Source: Sphingobacterium deserti | GTDB taxonomy: Bacteria; Bacteroidota; Bacteroidia; Sphingobacteriales; Sphingobacteriaceae | Length of the DNA: 64,000 nt | Direction of reading: 5' to 3' | Assembly: GCF_000757725.1 (NCBI RefSeq) | Contig: NZ_JJMU01000028.1 | Coordinates: 1-64,000, forward strand | Position numbers and translations under genes: made by a program | Part shown: piece by piece, positions 7,966 through 17,166 of the stretch | Numbering within the stretch: the stretch's first letter is position 1 | Layout: every line of letters begins with the position of its first letter | The notes under the pieces: model-generated | Told to the model about the DNA's origin: nothing | The model's database searches: none | What the model saw: the letters and a program-made list of their open reading frames with translations, nothing else

Positions 7966-9387
7966 ATGATAAAGACCATTGCAGTAATAGGACAGGGATA
8001 CGTAGGTTTGCCATTGGCACTCGCATTTTCACAATATTTTCCGGTGATTGGTTTTGATATCGATCAAAAGCGTGTTGAGGCTTTACAGAATGGGGAAGAT
8101 TGGACGAAAGAGGTTAATGCGGCCCAGCTTTCGCTATCCTACCGCGAGCCGGGAAGTATATCTCCCGGGTACCGTGCTTCATCCACATTGAGCGATATCG
8201 CTGCTGCGCAAATCTATATCATCACGGTGCCTACGCCAATTGATGCTTTTAATACACCCGATCTTCAATTTCTAAAGCGTGCATCAGCGGATGTAGGCCA
8301 GGTATTGAAGAAGGGGGATTTGGTGATTTACGAATCCACCGTCTATCCCGGCTGCACAGAGGAGGATTGTATCCCCGTTTTGGAATCAGTTTCAGGATTA
8401 ACTTGCAACGTGGACTTCGCCGTTGGATATTCGCCAGAACGTATAAATCCGGGCGATAAAGTCCATACGTTAACCAATACCATCAAAGTAACTTCGGGTT
8501 CTAATCCAGCAGCAGCAGCAGAGGTGGACGATCTCTATAAGCGGATTATTACTGCCGGCACACATCAAGCATCATCCATTAAAGTTGCGGAGGCATCCAA
8601 GGCTATAGAAAATGCGCAACGTGATGTGAACATATCATTTGTTAATGAATTGGCGCTGATATTTGACCGCGTAGGCATTGATACACAAGAAGTGCTTGAC
8701 GCGGCGTCCACGAAGTATAACTTTCTAAAATTTAAGCCAGGCCTTGTAGGTGGGCACTGTATTTCCGTGGATCCCTACTATCTCGCACATAAATCATCTC
8801 AACTGGGTTATCATCCCGAGGTTATTTTATCGGGGCGCCGTATCAATGATCGCATGGCCGCTTTTATCGCCGGAAAGACCGTTAAGCTGTTGATCAAAAA
8901 AGGGGTAACAATTAAGGGTGCCCGAGCACTTATCCTCGGAATTACGTTCAAGGAGAATTGCCCGGACATACGTAATAGCAAAGTTGTCGATGTTTATCGG
9001 GAGCTAAAGGAGTTCGGCCTTTCCGTTGATGTGTTCGACCCTTGGGCAAGTGCAGAGTCTGTAAAAAAAGAGTATGGCATTTCTTTATTGCCGGCGCTTC
9101 CTGCACAAACGCTGGATAGTGCACATGCTATTGTTGCATCTGCCGTGCGGTCTCGTTCGCTAAATAGTCTCGGCGGCGATCAAAACCTCGATGAATCGTT
9201 CCCTACTCCATATGGAAGGTCAAATGTAGATAACGGCAGTCAAAGCGGCGCATACGACGCCATAATTTTAGCGGTTGCCCATCAAGAATTTTCCAACCTA
9301 TCGTTTAGTAATTTAAAAAAGGAACCCGGCGTGCTATTTGATACCAAGGCGGTGCTGCCGCGATCAATAACAGATGCGCGCTTATAG
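7966..9387 (+). CDS. Nucleotide-sugar dehydrogenase, UDP-N-acetylhexosamine 6-dehydrogenase type (TviB/WbpO-like)
   Basis: The NAD-dependent enzyme oxidises C6 of a UDP-N-acetylhexosamine to a uronic acid. The N-terminal Rossmann motif is GQGYVGLPLALAF and the catalytic Cys is C265 in GGHCISVDPYY. Motifs ESTVYPGCTEEDC and GYSPERINPGDK point to the WbpO/TviB group rather than UDP-glucose dehydrogenase. ATG 7966 is preferred to a TTG at 7915 because it places the Rossmann motif at the N-terminus. At 473 residues it is longer than the usual roughly 425. Two extra stretches account for this: residues about 59-72 (YREPGSISPGYRAS) and about 380-428, a Ser/Gly/Asn-rich segment before YDAIILAVAH. Confidence 0.88.
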   Translation: MIKTIAVIGQGYVGLPLALAFSQYFPVIGFDIDQKRVEALQNGEDWTKEVNAAQLSLSYREPGSISPGYRASSTLSDIAAAQIYIITVPTPIDAFNTPDLQFLKRASADVGQVLKKGDLVIYESTVYPGCTEEDCIPVLESVSGLTCNVDFAVGYSPERINPGDKVHTLTNTIKVTSGSNPAAAAEVDDLYKRIITAGTHQASSIKVAEASKAIENAQRDVNISFVNELALIFDRVGIDTQEVLDAASTKYNFLKFKPGLVGGHCISVDPYYLAHKSSQLGYHPEVILSGRRINDRMAAFIAGKTVKLLIKKGVTIKGARALILGITFKENCPDIRNSKVVDVYRELKEFGLSVDVFDPWASAESVKKEYGISLLPALPAQTLDSAHAIVASAVRSRSLNSLGGDQNLDESFPTPYGRSNVDNGSQSGAYDAIILAVAHQEFSNLSFSNLKKEPGVLFDTKAVLPRSITDARL

Positions 9388-9446
9388 TTTTCGCTAATTT
9401 TATTCTTTCTTGCAGCTGCTTTGCTTGGCACATCAACATTATAGAG

Positions 9447-9477
9447 TTGCTATTAACATTCAAAACAAGTACTTTTG
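9447..9477 (+). promoter_or_regulatory. Probable promoter for the cytidylyltransferase-rfb operon
   Basis: TTG at 9447-9449, a 20-bp spacer and TACTTTTG at 9470-9477 fit the Bacteroidota promoter pattern. It would start transcription near 9485, more than 400 nt before the next gene. Confidence 0.55.
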
Positions 9478-9726
9478 GTAAGATTGTAATGCCAATTTGC
9501 GTCTATGTGAGCGGAAAAGGTTGTTTATAAAGCGTGTAGTAGATGCTCCATGTTTGTATGTAGCTCAGGATAAACTAACTTGCTTTGCAGATAGTTGTCA
9601 TTCCTGTCAGGAGTAAACATTGGAGATGAAATTGATTTAGAAAAAACTTAGGGCTTTATTACATGACGAGGTTTTTAATGTTACCTTTTTGTTTAGGCAG
9701 GTGAAGTGCATATTTTGGAACGAATT

Positions 9727-9763
9727 TTGATCGTACGGGGCATGTCCGATACGTTACGATCAA
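9727..9763. repeat. Inverted repeat in the long leader
   Basis: TTGATCGTA (9727-9735) is the exact reverse complement of TACGATCAA (9755-9763), with a 19-nt loop. It lies in the presumed leader of the following operon. No T-run follows, so it is not a standard terminator; a binding site or an RNA structure is possible. Confidence 0.4.
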
Positions 9764-9900
9764 CCTTTCTTTCATTGTCGTCCATACTTATGTTAGCAGA
9801 TCTCGGTATTCTTTCGTATTAAATGTTTTAAAAGAAGAAGAAGTCATAGTTAAAAATAATTGGGATGGGAGGAGAGAATCAATCAGGTACATTGGGTGAT

Positions 9901-10371
9901 ATGATGAACAAGTCGGGTAGAGTTGTAGGGATTACCTTTTCGACTTTTGATTTACTCCATGCTGGTCATGTTCAAATGCTGGCTGAAGCAAAAAGGCAAT
10001 GCGATTATTTAATTTGTGGATTACAAATAGATCCGAGTGTAGATCATCAATCTAAAAATAAACCTACACAGAGCCTTGTAGAGCGTTATATTCAGCTGCG
10101 CGGATGTCAATATGTAGATGAAATCGTTCCTTACGCTACAGAACAGGATTTGGAAGATATCTTGCAAGCATTCAAAATCGATGTTCGTATTTTGGGCGAC
10201 GAATATAAAGACAAGAATTTTACAGGACGGTCCTATTGTGAGGATACAAATATTCAATTGTATTTCAATAGCAGAGACCATCGTTTTTCAAGCTCCAGAC
10301 TACGAGAAATCATTTCAGGTAGCGAACTAAAGGGCAGTCCTGCTATCAATAAATCAGATAAAAAGAGATAA
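9901..10371 (+). CDS. TagD/RfaE-type cytidylyltransferase-like nucleotidyltransferase
   Basis: This 156-residue nucleotidyltransferase has the HxGH signature (LLHAGH, His20 and His23) preceded by GITFSTFD, and ends with RDHRFSSSRLRE, equivalent to the family's ISSTRIR-type motif. Size and motifs fit glycerol-3-phosphate cytidylyltransferase (TagD) relatives, which make CDP-activated alcohols or sugars. An in-frame start at 9865 would add 12 residues with no family counterpart; ATG 9901 or 9904 is preferred. It sits 14 bp ahead of rfbB. No CDP-glycerol phosphotransferase (TagF/TagB) is seen nearby, so its product and acceptor are unknown. Confidence 0.82.
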   Translation: MMNKSGRVVGITFSTFDLLHAGHVQMLAEAKRQCDYLICGLQIDPSVDHQSKNKPTQSLVERYIQLRGCQYVDEIVPYATEQDLEDILQAFKIDVRILGDEYKDKNFTGRSYCEDTNIQLYFNSRDHRFSSSRLREIISGSELKGSPAINKSDKKR

Positions 10372-10385
10372 TAAAAATCAGTAAA

Positions 10386-11438
10386 ATGAATAAAACCATT
10401 TTAATAACCGGTGGGGCCGGATTCATCGGATCCCATGTCGTGCGTGAGTTTGTAAACAAATACCCAGACTATCATATCATTAATCTCGATGCGCTCACCT
10501 ACGCCGGGAATCTCGAAAATTTAAAAGATATTGAAGAGAAACCTAATTACAGCTTCGTAAAAGCGGATATTACAGATGCTTCTTTAATCCTTCAGATCTT
10601 TCAAGAACATCAACCAGATGGTGTTATCCACCTTGCGGCAGAGTCGCACGTCGATCGCTCCATTACCAATCCTACGGCTTTCGTCATGACCAATGTTATT
10701 GGTACCGTAAACTTATTAAATGCTGCTAAAGAAATATGGAAGGATAACTACGAAGGAAAGCGCTTCCACCATGTTTCTACAGATGAGGTGTTTGGCGCTT
10801 TGGGCGATACCGGCCTGTTCACCGAAGACACGAAGTATGATCCGCATTCCCCGTACTCTGCATCAAAAGCTTCTTCGGATCATTTCGTGCGCGCTTATCA
10901 TGATACGTATGGCCTACCTATTGTTTTGACAAACTGTTCCAATAATTACGGTCCGAATCATTTCCCAGAAAAATTGATTCCATTATGTATTCATAATATT
11001 CTTAATGAAAAGCCACTCCCTATCTATGGAGACGGTAAATATACAAGAGATTGGTTGTTCGTTATCGATCATGCGAAAGCGATTGATATGGTGTATCACC
11101 AAGGTAAAAATGGAGATTCTTACAATGTCGGTGGTTTCAATGAGTGGCAGAATATCGATTTGGTAAAAGAGCTTTGCAAGCAAATGGATGAGAAGTTGGG
11201 TCGTGCCGCTGGTACTTCCGCTACACTGATCACCTTCGTCAAAGATCGTCCAGGTCATGACTTGCGCTATGCTATCGACGCAACAAAAATAAACGAAGAG
11301 CTAGGTTATAAACCATCTGTAACTTTTGAGCAGGGCTTGTCCATCACCATCGATTGGTTCTTAGAAAATGAAGAGTGGCTTAACAATGTCACGTCCGGAG
11401 AGTACAAGAATTATTACGATACACAATACGAGGGTTGA
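10386..11438 (+). CDS. rfbB: dTDP-glucose 4,6-dehydratase
   Basis: RfbB/RmlB is the second step of dTDP-L-rhamnose synthesis, turning dTDP-glucose into dTDP-4-keto-6-deoxyglucose. The 350-residue extended SDR has the NAD motif GGAGFIGSHVV, the catalytic STDEVFGALG segment with adjacent Asp-Glu, and YSASKASSD (YxxxK). ESHVDRSI and RDWLFVIDHA are family hallmarks. Length is normal. It opens a contiguous rfbB-C-D-A cluster; its stop codon overlaps the ATG of rfbC. Confidence 0.97.
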   Translation: MNKTILITGGAGFIGSHVVREFVNKYPDYHIINLDALTYAGNLENLKDIEEKPNYSFVKADITDASLILQIFQEHQPDGVIHLAAESHVDRSITNPTAFVMTNVIGTVNLLNAAKEIWKDNYEGKRFHHVSTDEVFGALGDTGLFTEDTKYDPHSPYSASKASSDHFVRAYHDTYGLPIVLTNCSNNYGPNHFPEKLIPLCIHNILNEKPLPIYGDGKYTRDWLFVIDHAKAIDMVYHQGKNGDSYNVGGFNEWQNIDLVKELCKQMDEKLGRAAGTSATLITFVKDRPGHDLRYAIDATKINEELGYKPSVTFEQGLSITIDWFLENEEWLNNVTSGEYKNYYDTQYEG

Positions 11439-11986
11439 TGAAAGCGACAGAAACAAAACTAAAAGGCTGTTTTATTTTGGAGCCAACAAAGTTTGGTGAT
11501 AGCCGTGGGTATTTTTTTGAGAGCTTTAATGAGCAAACATTTAATAAACTTACAGGTACGGAAACTCATTTTGTTCAGGATAACCAATCGTATTCTACAA
11601 GAGGTGTTCTTCGCGGTCTGCATGCGCAAGCCGGAGAACATGCGCAGGCAAAGCTCGTTCGAGTATTGGAAGGGAAAGTTATTGATGTTGCAGTAGACGC
11701 ACGACCAGATTCGGAAACGTTCGGCCAGCATGTGGCAGTCGAACTTTCTGCCGACAACAACCTGCAGTTCTTTGTCCCTCGCGGCTTTTTACATGGGTTT
11801 GTCGTGTTAAGCGAAACGGCTAGCTTCTTTTACAAATGCGATAATTTTTACAATAAGGAATCGGAATGCGGCGTCAAGTTTGACGATCCAGCTTTGGGTA
11901 TCGATTGGGGAATCGATGCAAATGAACTCATCATTTCTGACAAAGATCAGGTGTTGCCAAGTTTCGATACCGTTTTTAAAAAGTAG
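11438..11986 (+). CDS. rfbC: dTDP-4-dehydrorhamnose 3,5-epimerase
   Basis: RfbC/RmlC epimerises C3 and C5 of dTDP-4-keto-6-deoxyglucose. The 182-residue cupin fold shows the conserved start GCFILEPTKFGDSRGYFFESF, the catalytic His region LRGLHAQ, and the PRGFLHGFVVLSETASFFYKC segment carrying the catalytic Tyr. ATG 11438 overlaps the rfbB stop by one base and is preferred to the TTG at 11435, suggesting translational coupling. Length is standard. Confidence 0.96.
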   Translation: MKATETKLKGCFILEPTKFGDSRGYFFESFNEQTFNKLTGTETHFVQDNQSYSTRGVLRGLHAQAGEHAQAKLVRVLEGKVIDVAVDARPDSETFGQHVAVELSADNNLQFFVPRGFLHGFVVLSETASFFYKCDNFYNKESECGVKFDDPALGIDWGIDANELIISDKDQVLPSFDTVFKK

Positions 11987-11998
11987 TTTCCAAATCCT

Positions 11999-12847
11999 AT
12001 GAAAATACTTATTACAGGTGCTAATGGTCAATTAGGTTCCGAACTGAGCGATGTATTTAAAGATCGCACGGGCTATGAGCTCTTTTTTTTGGATAGGAAA
12101 CAATTGCCGTTGGAGCAAACAAACCTTATCCAAGACATCTTGGGCATGTATCAGCCTGATCTAATCATCCATTCCGCCGCTTACACAGCGGTTGATAGAG
12201 CAGAATCAGAACCTATTCTGGCCGATCAGGTCAATCATTTAGCTTCCGAAGAGATTGCCCAATACTGTCGTTTGCATGATGTAAAACTCATTGCCATATC
12301 GACAGATTATGTTTTTGATGGAAACTCTGCAAATCCTTTAAACGAGGATGCTGCTGTAGCGCCTATCAATACCTATGGCGAAACAAAATTACAGGGCGAA
12401 TTGGCTATTCAAAAATGGGCACCCCATTATATTATTATTCGTACCTCTTGGGTTTACTCTACCTATGGAGCCAACTTTGTAAAGACCATGATCCGCTTAA
12501 TGGGTGAACGCGATGAGATCTCGGTAATCGCCGATCAAATTGGCTCGCCGACCTACGCCCATGATCTAGCGCAGGCAATCTTGAGCATTTTAGAATCTGA
12601 TAAATGGGAAAATGGCATTTACAATTATAGTAACGAGGGGCAGATCTCTTGGTATGACTTTGCTATCGCTATTCGCGACATAAAAGGATTGCATTGTAAA
12701 ATCAATGCCATCTCTACGGAGCAATACCCGACACCCGCCAGACGTCCAAAATATTCCTTGCTCGATAAGAGCAAGATAAAGACAACGTTTTCCGTTGATG
12801 TACCGAATTGGAAGGATAGCTTACAAAAGATGATGTACAAGCTGTAA
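11999..12847 (+). CDS. rfbD: dTDP-4-dehydrorhamnose reductase
   Basis: RfbD/RmlD completes dTDP-L-rhamnose by NADPH reduction at C4. The 282-residue SDR has the cofactor motif GANGQLGSEL, HSAAYTAVDRAE, STDYVFDG and YGETKLQGE (YxxxK), then RTSWVYS and the closing RRPKYSLLDK motif typical of RmlD. It starts 12 bp after rfbC. Together with rfbA, B and C it gives a complete pathway within 3.4 kb. Confidence 0.96.
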   Translation: MKILITGANGQLGSELSDVFKDRTGYELFFLDRKQLPLEQTNLIQDILGMYQPDLIIHSAAYTAVDRAESEPILADQVNHLASEEIAQYCRLHDVKLIAISTDYVFDGNSANPLNEDAAVAPINTYGETKLQGELAIQKWAPHYIIIRTSWVYSTYGANFVKTMIRLMGERDEISVIADQIGSPTYAHDLAQAILSILESDKWENGIYNYSNEGQISWYDFAIAIRDIKGLHCKINAISTEQYPTPARRPKYSLLDKSKIKTTFSVDVPNWKDSLQKMMYKL

Positions 12848-12920
12848 TTTCCAAAATTATATACAACTAAGCTATCTTAGAGAGACTCCCTATGGTATCA
12901 CTTCATAGAAAAATAGAACA

Positions 12921-13781
12921 ATGAAAGGAATTATATTAGCCGGCGGATCCGGCACCCGTTTGCACCCACTGACCTTAGCGGTGTCCAAGCAGCTTATGCC
13001 TGTGTACGATAAACCTATGATCTATTATCCGTTATCAACCTTGATGTTGGCAGGAATTAATGAGATTTTAATTATTTCGACACCGCAGGATTTGCCAAAC
13101 TTTGAGAAATTGTTGGGTGACGGTTCGCAGATTGGTTGCAAGTTTTCGTATAAGGTTCAACCTTCACCAGATGGACTTGCTCAGGCATTCATTCTTGGAG
13201 AAGAGTTTATCGGCGACGATAAGGTTGCGCTAATCCTGGGCGATAATATTTTTTACGGCTCTGGTATGTCCAAGTTATTGCAATCTTGTGCTGATCCTGA
13301 TGGCGGAGTTGTATTTGCCTATCAGGTTCACGATCCGGAGCGTTATGGCGTAGTGGAATTTGACAAGGATAGAAACGTCGTGTCCATAGAAGAAAAGCCA
13401 AAAGAACCGAAGTCAAATTATGCCGTTCCGGGCCTATATTTCTACGACAACGAAGTTGTCGAAATTGCCAAGAATATTCAACCATCACACCGTGGTGAAT
13501 TGGAAATTACCGATATCAATAAAGAATATCTCAAAAGAGGAAAGCTAAAGGTTGGCGTTTTTGACCGGGGTACAGCTTGGTTAGATACAGGTACTATTCA
13601 ATCCTTGATGCAAGCAGGTCAGTTTGTACAGGTGATTGAGGAACGCCAAGGCATGAAGATTGGCGCGATTGAAGAGGTGGCCTATCGTATGGGCTGGATA
13701 GATAGCGATCAATTATTTGCTATTGCAGAGCCATTGGTTAAAAGTGGCTACGGCCGATATTTACTAGATTTAATTAAATAA
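12921..13781 (+). CDS. rfbA: Glucose-1-phosphate thymidylyltransferase
   Basis: RfbA/RmlA makes dTDP-glucose from glucose 1-phosphate and dTTP, the first step of the rhamnose pathway. The 286-residue protein starts with [38 protein letters not shown] (signature G-G-S-G-T-R), has [10 protein letters not shown] for the metal-binding Asp, and [20 protein letters not shown]. Length is typical. It follows rfbD after 73 bp, so B-C-D-A order is complete. Confidence 0.97.
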   Translation: MKGIILAGGSGTRLHPLTLAVSKQLMPVYDKPMIYYPLSTLMLAGINEILIISTPQDLPNFEKLLGDGSQIGCKFSYKVQPSPDGLAQAFILGEEFIGDDKVALILGDNIFYGSGMSKLLQSCADPDGGVVFAYQVHDPERYGVVEFDKDRNVVSIEEKPKEPKSNYAVPGLYFYDNEVVEIAKNIQPSHRGELEITDINKEYLKRGKLKVGVFDRGTAWLDTGTIQSLMQAGQFVQVIEERQGMKIGAIEEVAYRMGWIDSDQLFAIAEPLVKSGYGRYLLDLIK

Positions 13782-13787
13782 AATAAG

Positions 13788-14813
13788 ATGTTTAAAGATA
13801 AAGTGTTGTTAATTACGGGAGGCACAGGTTCTTTCGGTAATGCAATGTTAAAAGGGTTTCTGAATTCGGATTTAAAAGAAATACGGGTGTTCTCTCGCGA
13901 TGAAAAAAAGCAGGAGGATATGCGTATAGAGTATAAAAACGATAAACTAAATTTTGTCATCGGTGATGTGCGAAATTTTAGTGATATTAATCACGCAATG
14001 GTTGGAGTCGACTTCGTTTTTCATGCAGCGGCACTAAAGCAAGTCCCGTCCTGTGAGTTTTATCCAATGCAAGCCGTGCAAACCAATATTCTTGGCGCAG
14101 AAAATGTATTGGAGGCTGCTGCACTAAATAATGTGTCTCGGGTTGTTGTTCTAAGTACTGATAAGGCCGTTTATCCCATAAACACGATGGGGATGTCTAA
14201 AGCGGTAATGGAAAAGTTAGCTATATCGAAGGCGCGTGATCCCCGCGTAACAAAAATGGAGGCAATTTACACCGCCACCCGATATGGAAATGTGATGTGT
14301 TCCCGAGGATCAATTATCCCTTTATTTATAAAGCAAATCAAGGAAGGTAAACCCTTAACTATCACTGATCCTAATATGACTCGGTTCATGATGTCTCTAG
14401 ATGATTCTGTTAATTTGGTTATGTTCGCATTTACTAATGGCCAACCAGGAGATATTTTCGTTCAAAAATCTCCTGCTTCGACAGTAGAAACCCTTGCACA
14501 AGCGCTGAAAGAGCTTTTTGGAGCGAATAACGAGATTAAAATAATAGGGGCGCGGCACGGAGAGAAAATGTACGAAACATTATGTTCTACGGAAGAAATG
14601 AGTAAAGCCGAAGATTTAGTTGATTTTTATCGAGTTCCAGCTGACTATCGGGATCTGAATTACACGAAATATGTGCAACAAGATGCAAATGTCAAACTAG
14701 AAGGAGAGTATAACTCTGACAACACACATCGTCTAAACGTTGAAGAGTTAAAAGAGTTATTGCTGACTTTAGATTATGTAAAAGAAGAATTGGCCTCACA
14801 TCATAAACAATGA
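13788..14813 (+). CDS. UDP-GlcNAc 4,6-dehydratase (inverting), CapE/FnlA/WbjB-like
   Basis: This extended SDR resembles the CapE/FnlA/WbjB group, which converts UDP-GlcNAc to a 4-keto-6-deoxy L-configured sugar. Key features are TGGTGSFGNAML (cofactor), the STDKA triplet near residue 123, and MGMSK (Met134, Lys138), where Met replaces the usual SDR Tyr as in FlaA1/CapE enzymes. The 341-residue length fits CapE. It begins 6 bp after rfbA and overlaps the next gene by 4 bp (ATGA). With the RmlD-like reductase that follows, it predicts an L-configured N-acetyl 6-deoxyhexosamine. PglF-type retaining dehydratases are larger membrane proteins, so that alternative is unlikely. Confidence 0.85.
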   Translation: MFKDKVLLITGGTGSFGNAMLKGFLNSDLKEIRVFSRDEKKQEDMRIEYKNDKLNFVIGDVRNFSDINHAMVGVDFVFHAAALKQVPSCEFYPMQAVQTNILGAENVLEAAALNNVSRVVVLSTDKAVYPINTMGMSKAVMEKLAISKARDPRVTKMEAIYTATRYGNVMCSRGSIIPLFIKQIKEGKPLTITDPNMTRFMMSLDDSVNLVMFAFTNGQPGDIFVQKSPASTVETLAQALKELFGANNEIKIIGARHGEKMYETLCSTEEMSKAEDLVDFYRVPADYRDLNYTKYVQQDANVKLEGEYNSDNTHRLNVEELKELLLTLDYVKEELASHHKQ

Positions 14814-15661
14814 AAAAGATTTTAGTTTTAGGTGCGGCTGGAATGGCCGGTCATGTTGTTTACACACATTTGTCCGAAACTGGGAAATATGATGTTGTAG
14901 GCACTACGAACAGCAATAGTCTGGATGGTGTATCCATAAAAATGAATATTTTTATAGCCGAAGAAGTTAGAGAGGTAATACAACAGGTCAGGCCTGACGT
15001 GGTAATTAACTGTGTTGGTATGTTAATTAAAACTTCAAAAAGTCATCCAGATCAAACCATATATGGCAATGCCTACTTCCCTCACCTTTTGAAGAAAATT
15101 GCTAATGATAACGGCGCGAAATTAATCCACATATCAACAGATTGTGTTTTTTCGGGTAAAACTGGAGGATATGTGGAGACCTCCTTCAAGGACGCGACGG
15201 ATATTTATGGAGCTTCTAAGTCCTTAGGGGAAATAATAGATCACGAGAATCTGACGATTCGTACATCCATAATAGGTCCGGAGATAAAACAAGATGGTGA
15301 AGGTTTATTTCATTGGTTTATGAATCAGGAAGGACGTGTTAACGGTTTTAGGAGTAACTATTGGTCGGGAGTGACAACCCTGGAGCTTGCCAAATTTATT
15401 GACTGGGTGCTTTGTTCTGATAATGTGGGGTTAATCCATTTGACAAATAACTCCCCAATTTCAAAGTTCGATTTACTTACATTGTTTAATAAGGTTTTTA
15501 ATAAAGGGATAGTCATTGCAGATGAAAAGGACTATATCTGCAACAAATCGTTTTTAAATACGAACGAAAAGCTAGATTACAAAGTGCCGACTTACAACAT
15601 GATGTTAGAGGAACAAAAGCATTTTATGAATAGTCACGCAGCAATGTATAAAAATAATTAG
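14810..15661 (+). CDS. RmlD-like NAD(P)-dependent sugar 4-reductase (WbvR-like candidate)
   Basis: This 283-residue SDR of the RmlD family has GAAGMAGHVVY for cofactor binding, NCVGMLIK, STDCVFSGKTGGY and YGASKSLGE (YxxxK). Its position, overlapping the CapE-like dehydratase by 4 bp, suggests it reduces that enzyme's 4-keto product. WbvR, an RmlD homologue in the Vibrio UDP-L-QuiNAc pathway, is the closest functional analogue I know and gives UDP-L-RhaNAc. It lacks the C-terminal cupin of CapF/WbjC (about 370 residues), so a full L-FucNAc route is unlikely. A 2-epimerase (WbvD/CapG type) is not seen in the window. Substrate is inferred. Confidence 0.75.
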   Translation: MKKILVLGAAGMAGHVVYTHLSETGKYDVVGTTNSNSLDGVSIKMNIFIAEEVREVIQQVRPDVVINCVGMLIKTSKSHPDQTIYGNAYFPHLLKKIANDNGAKLIHISTDCVFSGKTGGYVETSFKDATDIYGASKSLGEIIDHENLTIRTSIIGPEIKQDGEGLFHWFMNQEGRVNGFRSNYWSGVTTLELAKFIDWVLCSDNVGLIHLTNNSPISKFDLLTLFNKVFNKGIVIADEKDYICNKSFLNTNEKLDYKVPTYNMMLEEQKHFMNSHAAMYKNN

Positions 15662-15672
15662 GACTACGGGGC

Positions 15673-17163
15673 GTGAAGAATACCATCGTTAATCTTGCTT
15701 CAAATTATATGAATAAATTTTGGGGATTTATCTCTATTTATTTGTTCATACCTGTATATATAGATTACTTAGGTGTGGAGGCCTATGGCGTAATCAGCTT
15801 TTACAGCGTGATATTAGGAATAGTTAGTATTGTGGATGCGGGAATGTCATCCTCTGTGACAAGAGAGTTTGCATCTAATGATACCAATTATTACAAGTTT
15901 AATATTTTGGACATTATAGAACGTTACTTCTTTATGATGTGTTTAGGAGTCTGTATTCTTCTAATCGTTTTGGCTCCACAGATAGCGAAAATATGGTTGT
16001 ATACTGAGGGAAGGGATAATTCGTTTATTGTGAGATTAATCGCAATTGGAGTTTGTTTGCAACTATTTTCGACGATATACTACAGTGGATTAATGGGGTT
16101 GAATAAACAAGTTTTAGCAAACTCCATACAATTGAGTTGGGGAATCGCTAAAACATTTGGTGTTTTATTACTATTTATTCTCGTAGGTGCCAACTTAGAA
16201 ATATTCTTCTACTGCCAAATAACAGTGAATATAATCCTTGTGATCGTATTGAGATACAGTTTAGTCAAGAAGCTGGCGCTACAGAAAGATAAATATGTCA
16301 GGCAATTTTCAAAGCTCCCCAATCCTGTACAGAAATATATTTTTGGAATGATTTTCATAGCAATAATCTCCGCTATAAACATTTACACGGACAAATTAGT
16401 AATATCTAGTTATTTTTCGCTAAAAGATTTTGGGATATATTCCATCGCATCAAATTTGGCGCAACTGCCGGTCTTAGTTGGAACTCCTATTGCGCTTTCT
16501 TTTTTTCCTATCTTTAGCAGGCTTTATTCTGAAAATAGCAACGAAGCATTAAATACTACATTCAGTAGCGTGAGTTTCCTATTTAATATAATTATTATAC
16601 CTTTGGTCACCGTGATATTTTTAAATGCAGACGAAATTTTACGAATATGGGTCGGCAGTAATTTAGACAACGCCGAATTACCATTGCTGACTTATCTTGT
16701 AAAGTTTCTTGCGATTGGTGGTGCATTTCTTTCTTTACAAATCATACCGTATTATTTTTTACTAGCTAACGGTGAAACGAAATACACTATCTACCAAGGA
16801 TGTTGTCAAATTTTAATTGGCATACCATTATTATATATTTGTGTGACGAAGTATGGGGTTCAAGGGATTCCATTACCTTGGATGATAATTAATTTGGGCG
16901 CCTTTCTTTTTCTAAATATCGTCGTGGGCCGGAAGTATTTGAAGAAATCTTTTCCTAGAGAGCTTTTCAGAACTATAGCTTTGCCAGCCGCTATTTCGAT
17001 TACCATAGTAACAGCTGTGGTGGCCATATTAAACTATTTCTCTTTTCACGTAGCCATCAGTTCGGCGGTTGCTATTTTATTGGCACTAGTGCTGAACATC
17101 ATTATGAGTAATTTGTTAAATGGATATAGATTACTTGATGTAAAATCGATTTTTAAATTCTAA
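15673..17163 (+). CDS. wzx: Wzx-type polysaccharide flippase of locus A
   Basis: This 496-residue integral membrane protein of the polysaccharide transport (MATE/MVF) superfamily has about 12 hydrophobic segments. The N-terminal NKFWGFISIYLFIPVYIDYLGVEAYGVISFYSVILGIVSIVDAGMSS stretch is typical of O-antigen flippases. It would move undecaprenyl-linked repeat units across the inner membrane. The start is GTG at 15673, 11 bp after the previous stop; no better ATG is in frame before the first helix. It is followed 3 bp later by a glycosyltransferase. The DNA here looks more AT-rich than the rfb genes, as is usual for the variable part of such loci. Confidence 0.88.
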   Translation: MKNTIVNLASNYMNKFWGFISIYLFIPVYIDYLGVEAYGVISFYSVILGIVSIVDAGMSSSVTREFASNDTNYYKFNILDIIERYFFMMCLGVCILLIVLAPQIAKIWLYTEGRDNSFIVRLIAIGVCLQLFSTIYYSGLMGLNKQVLANSIQLSWGIAKTFGVLLLFILVGANLEIFFYCQITVNIILVIVLRYSLVKKLALQKDKYVRQFSKLPNPVQKYIFGMIFIAIISAINIYTDKLVISSYFSLKDFGIYSIASNLAQLPVLVGTPIALSFFPIFSRLYSENSNEALNTTFSSVSFLFNIIIIPLVTVIFLNADEILRIWVGSNLDNAELPLLTYLVKFLAIGGAFLSLQIIPYYFLLANGETKYTIYQGCCQILIGIPLLYICVTKYGVQGIPLPWMIINLGAFLFLNIVVGRKYLKKSFPRELFRTIALPAAISITIVTAVVAILNYFSFHVAISSAVAILLALVLNIIMSNLLNGYRLLDVKSIFKF

Positions 17164-17166
17164 CTT

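Larger units (their letters stand above)
9388..9900. other. Non-coding gap with promoter and inverted repeat
   Basis: No convincing gene is seen in these 513 bases. The stretch contains a promoter (9447-9477) and a 9-bp inverted repeat (9727-9763), so it is probably a long untranslated leader of about 410 nt for the cytidylyltransferase-rfb operon. It may also be a scar of a lost gene. Confidence 0.5.

Noticed and set aside
9561..9600. GTAGCTCAGG sequence resembling a tRNA D-arm
   Set aside because: No acceptor stem, anticodon arm or T-arm can be folded around it.
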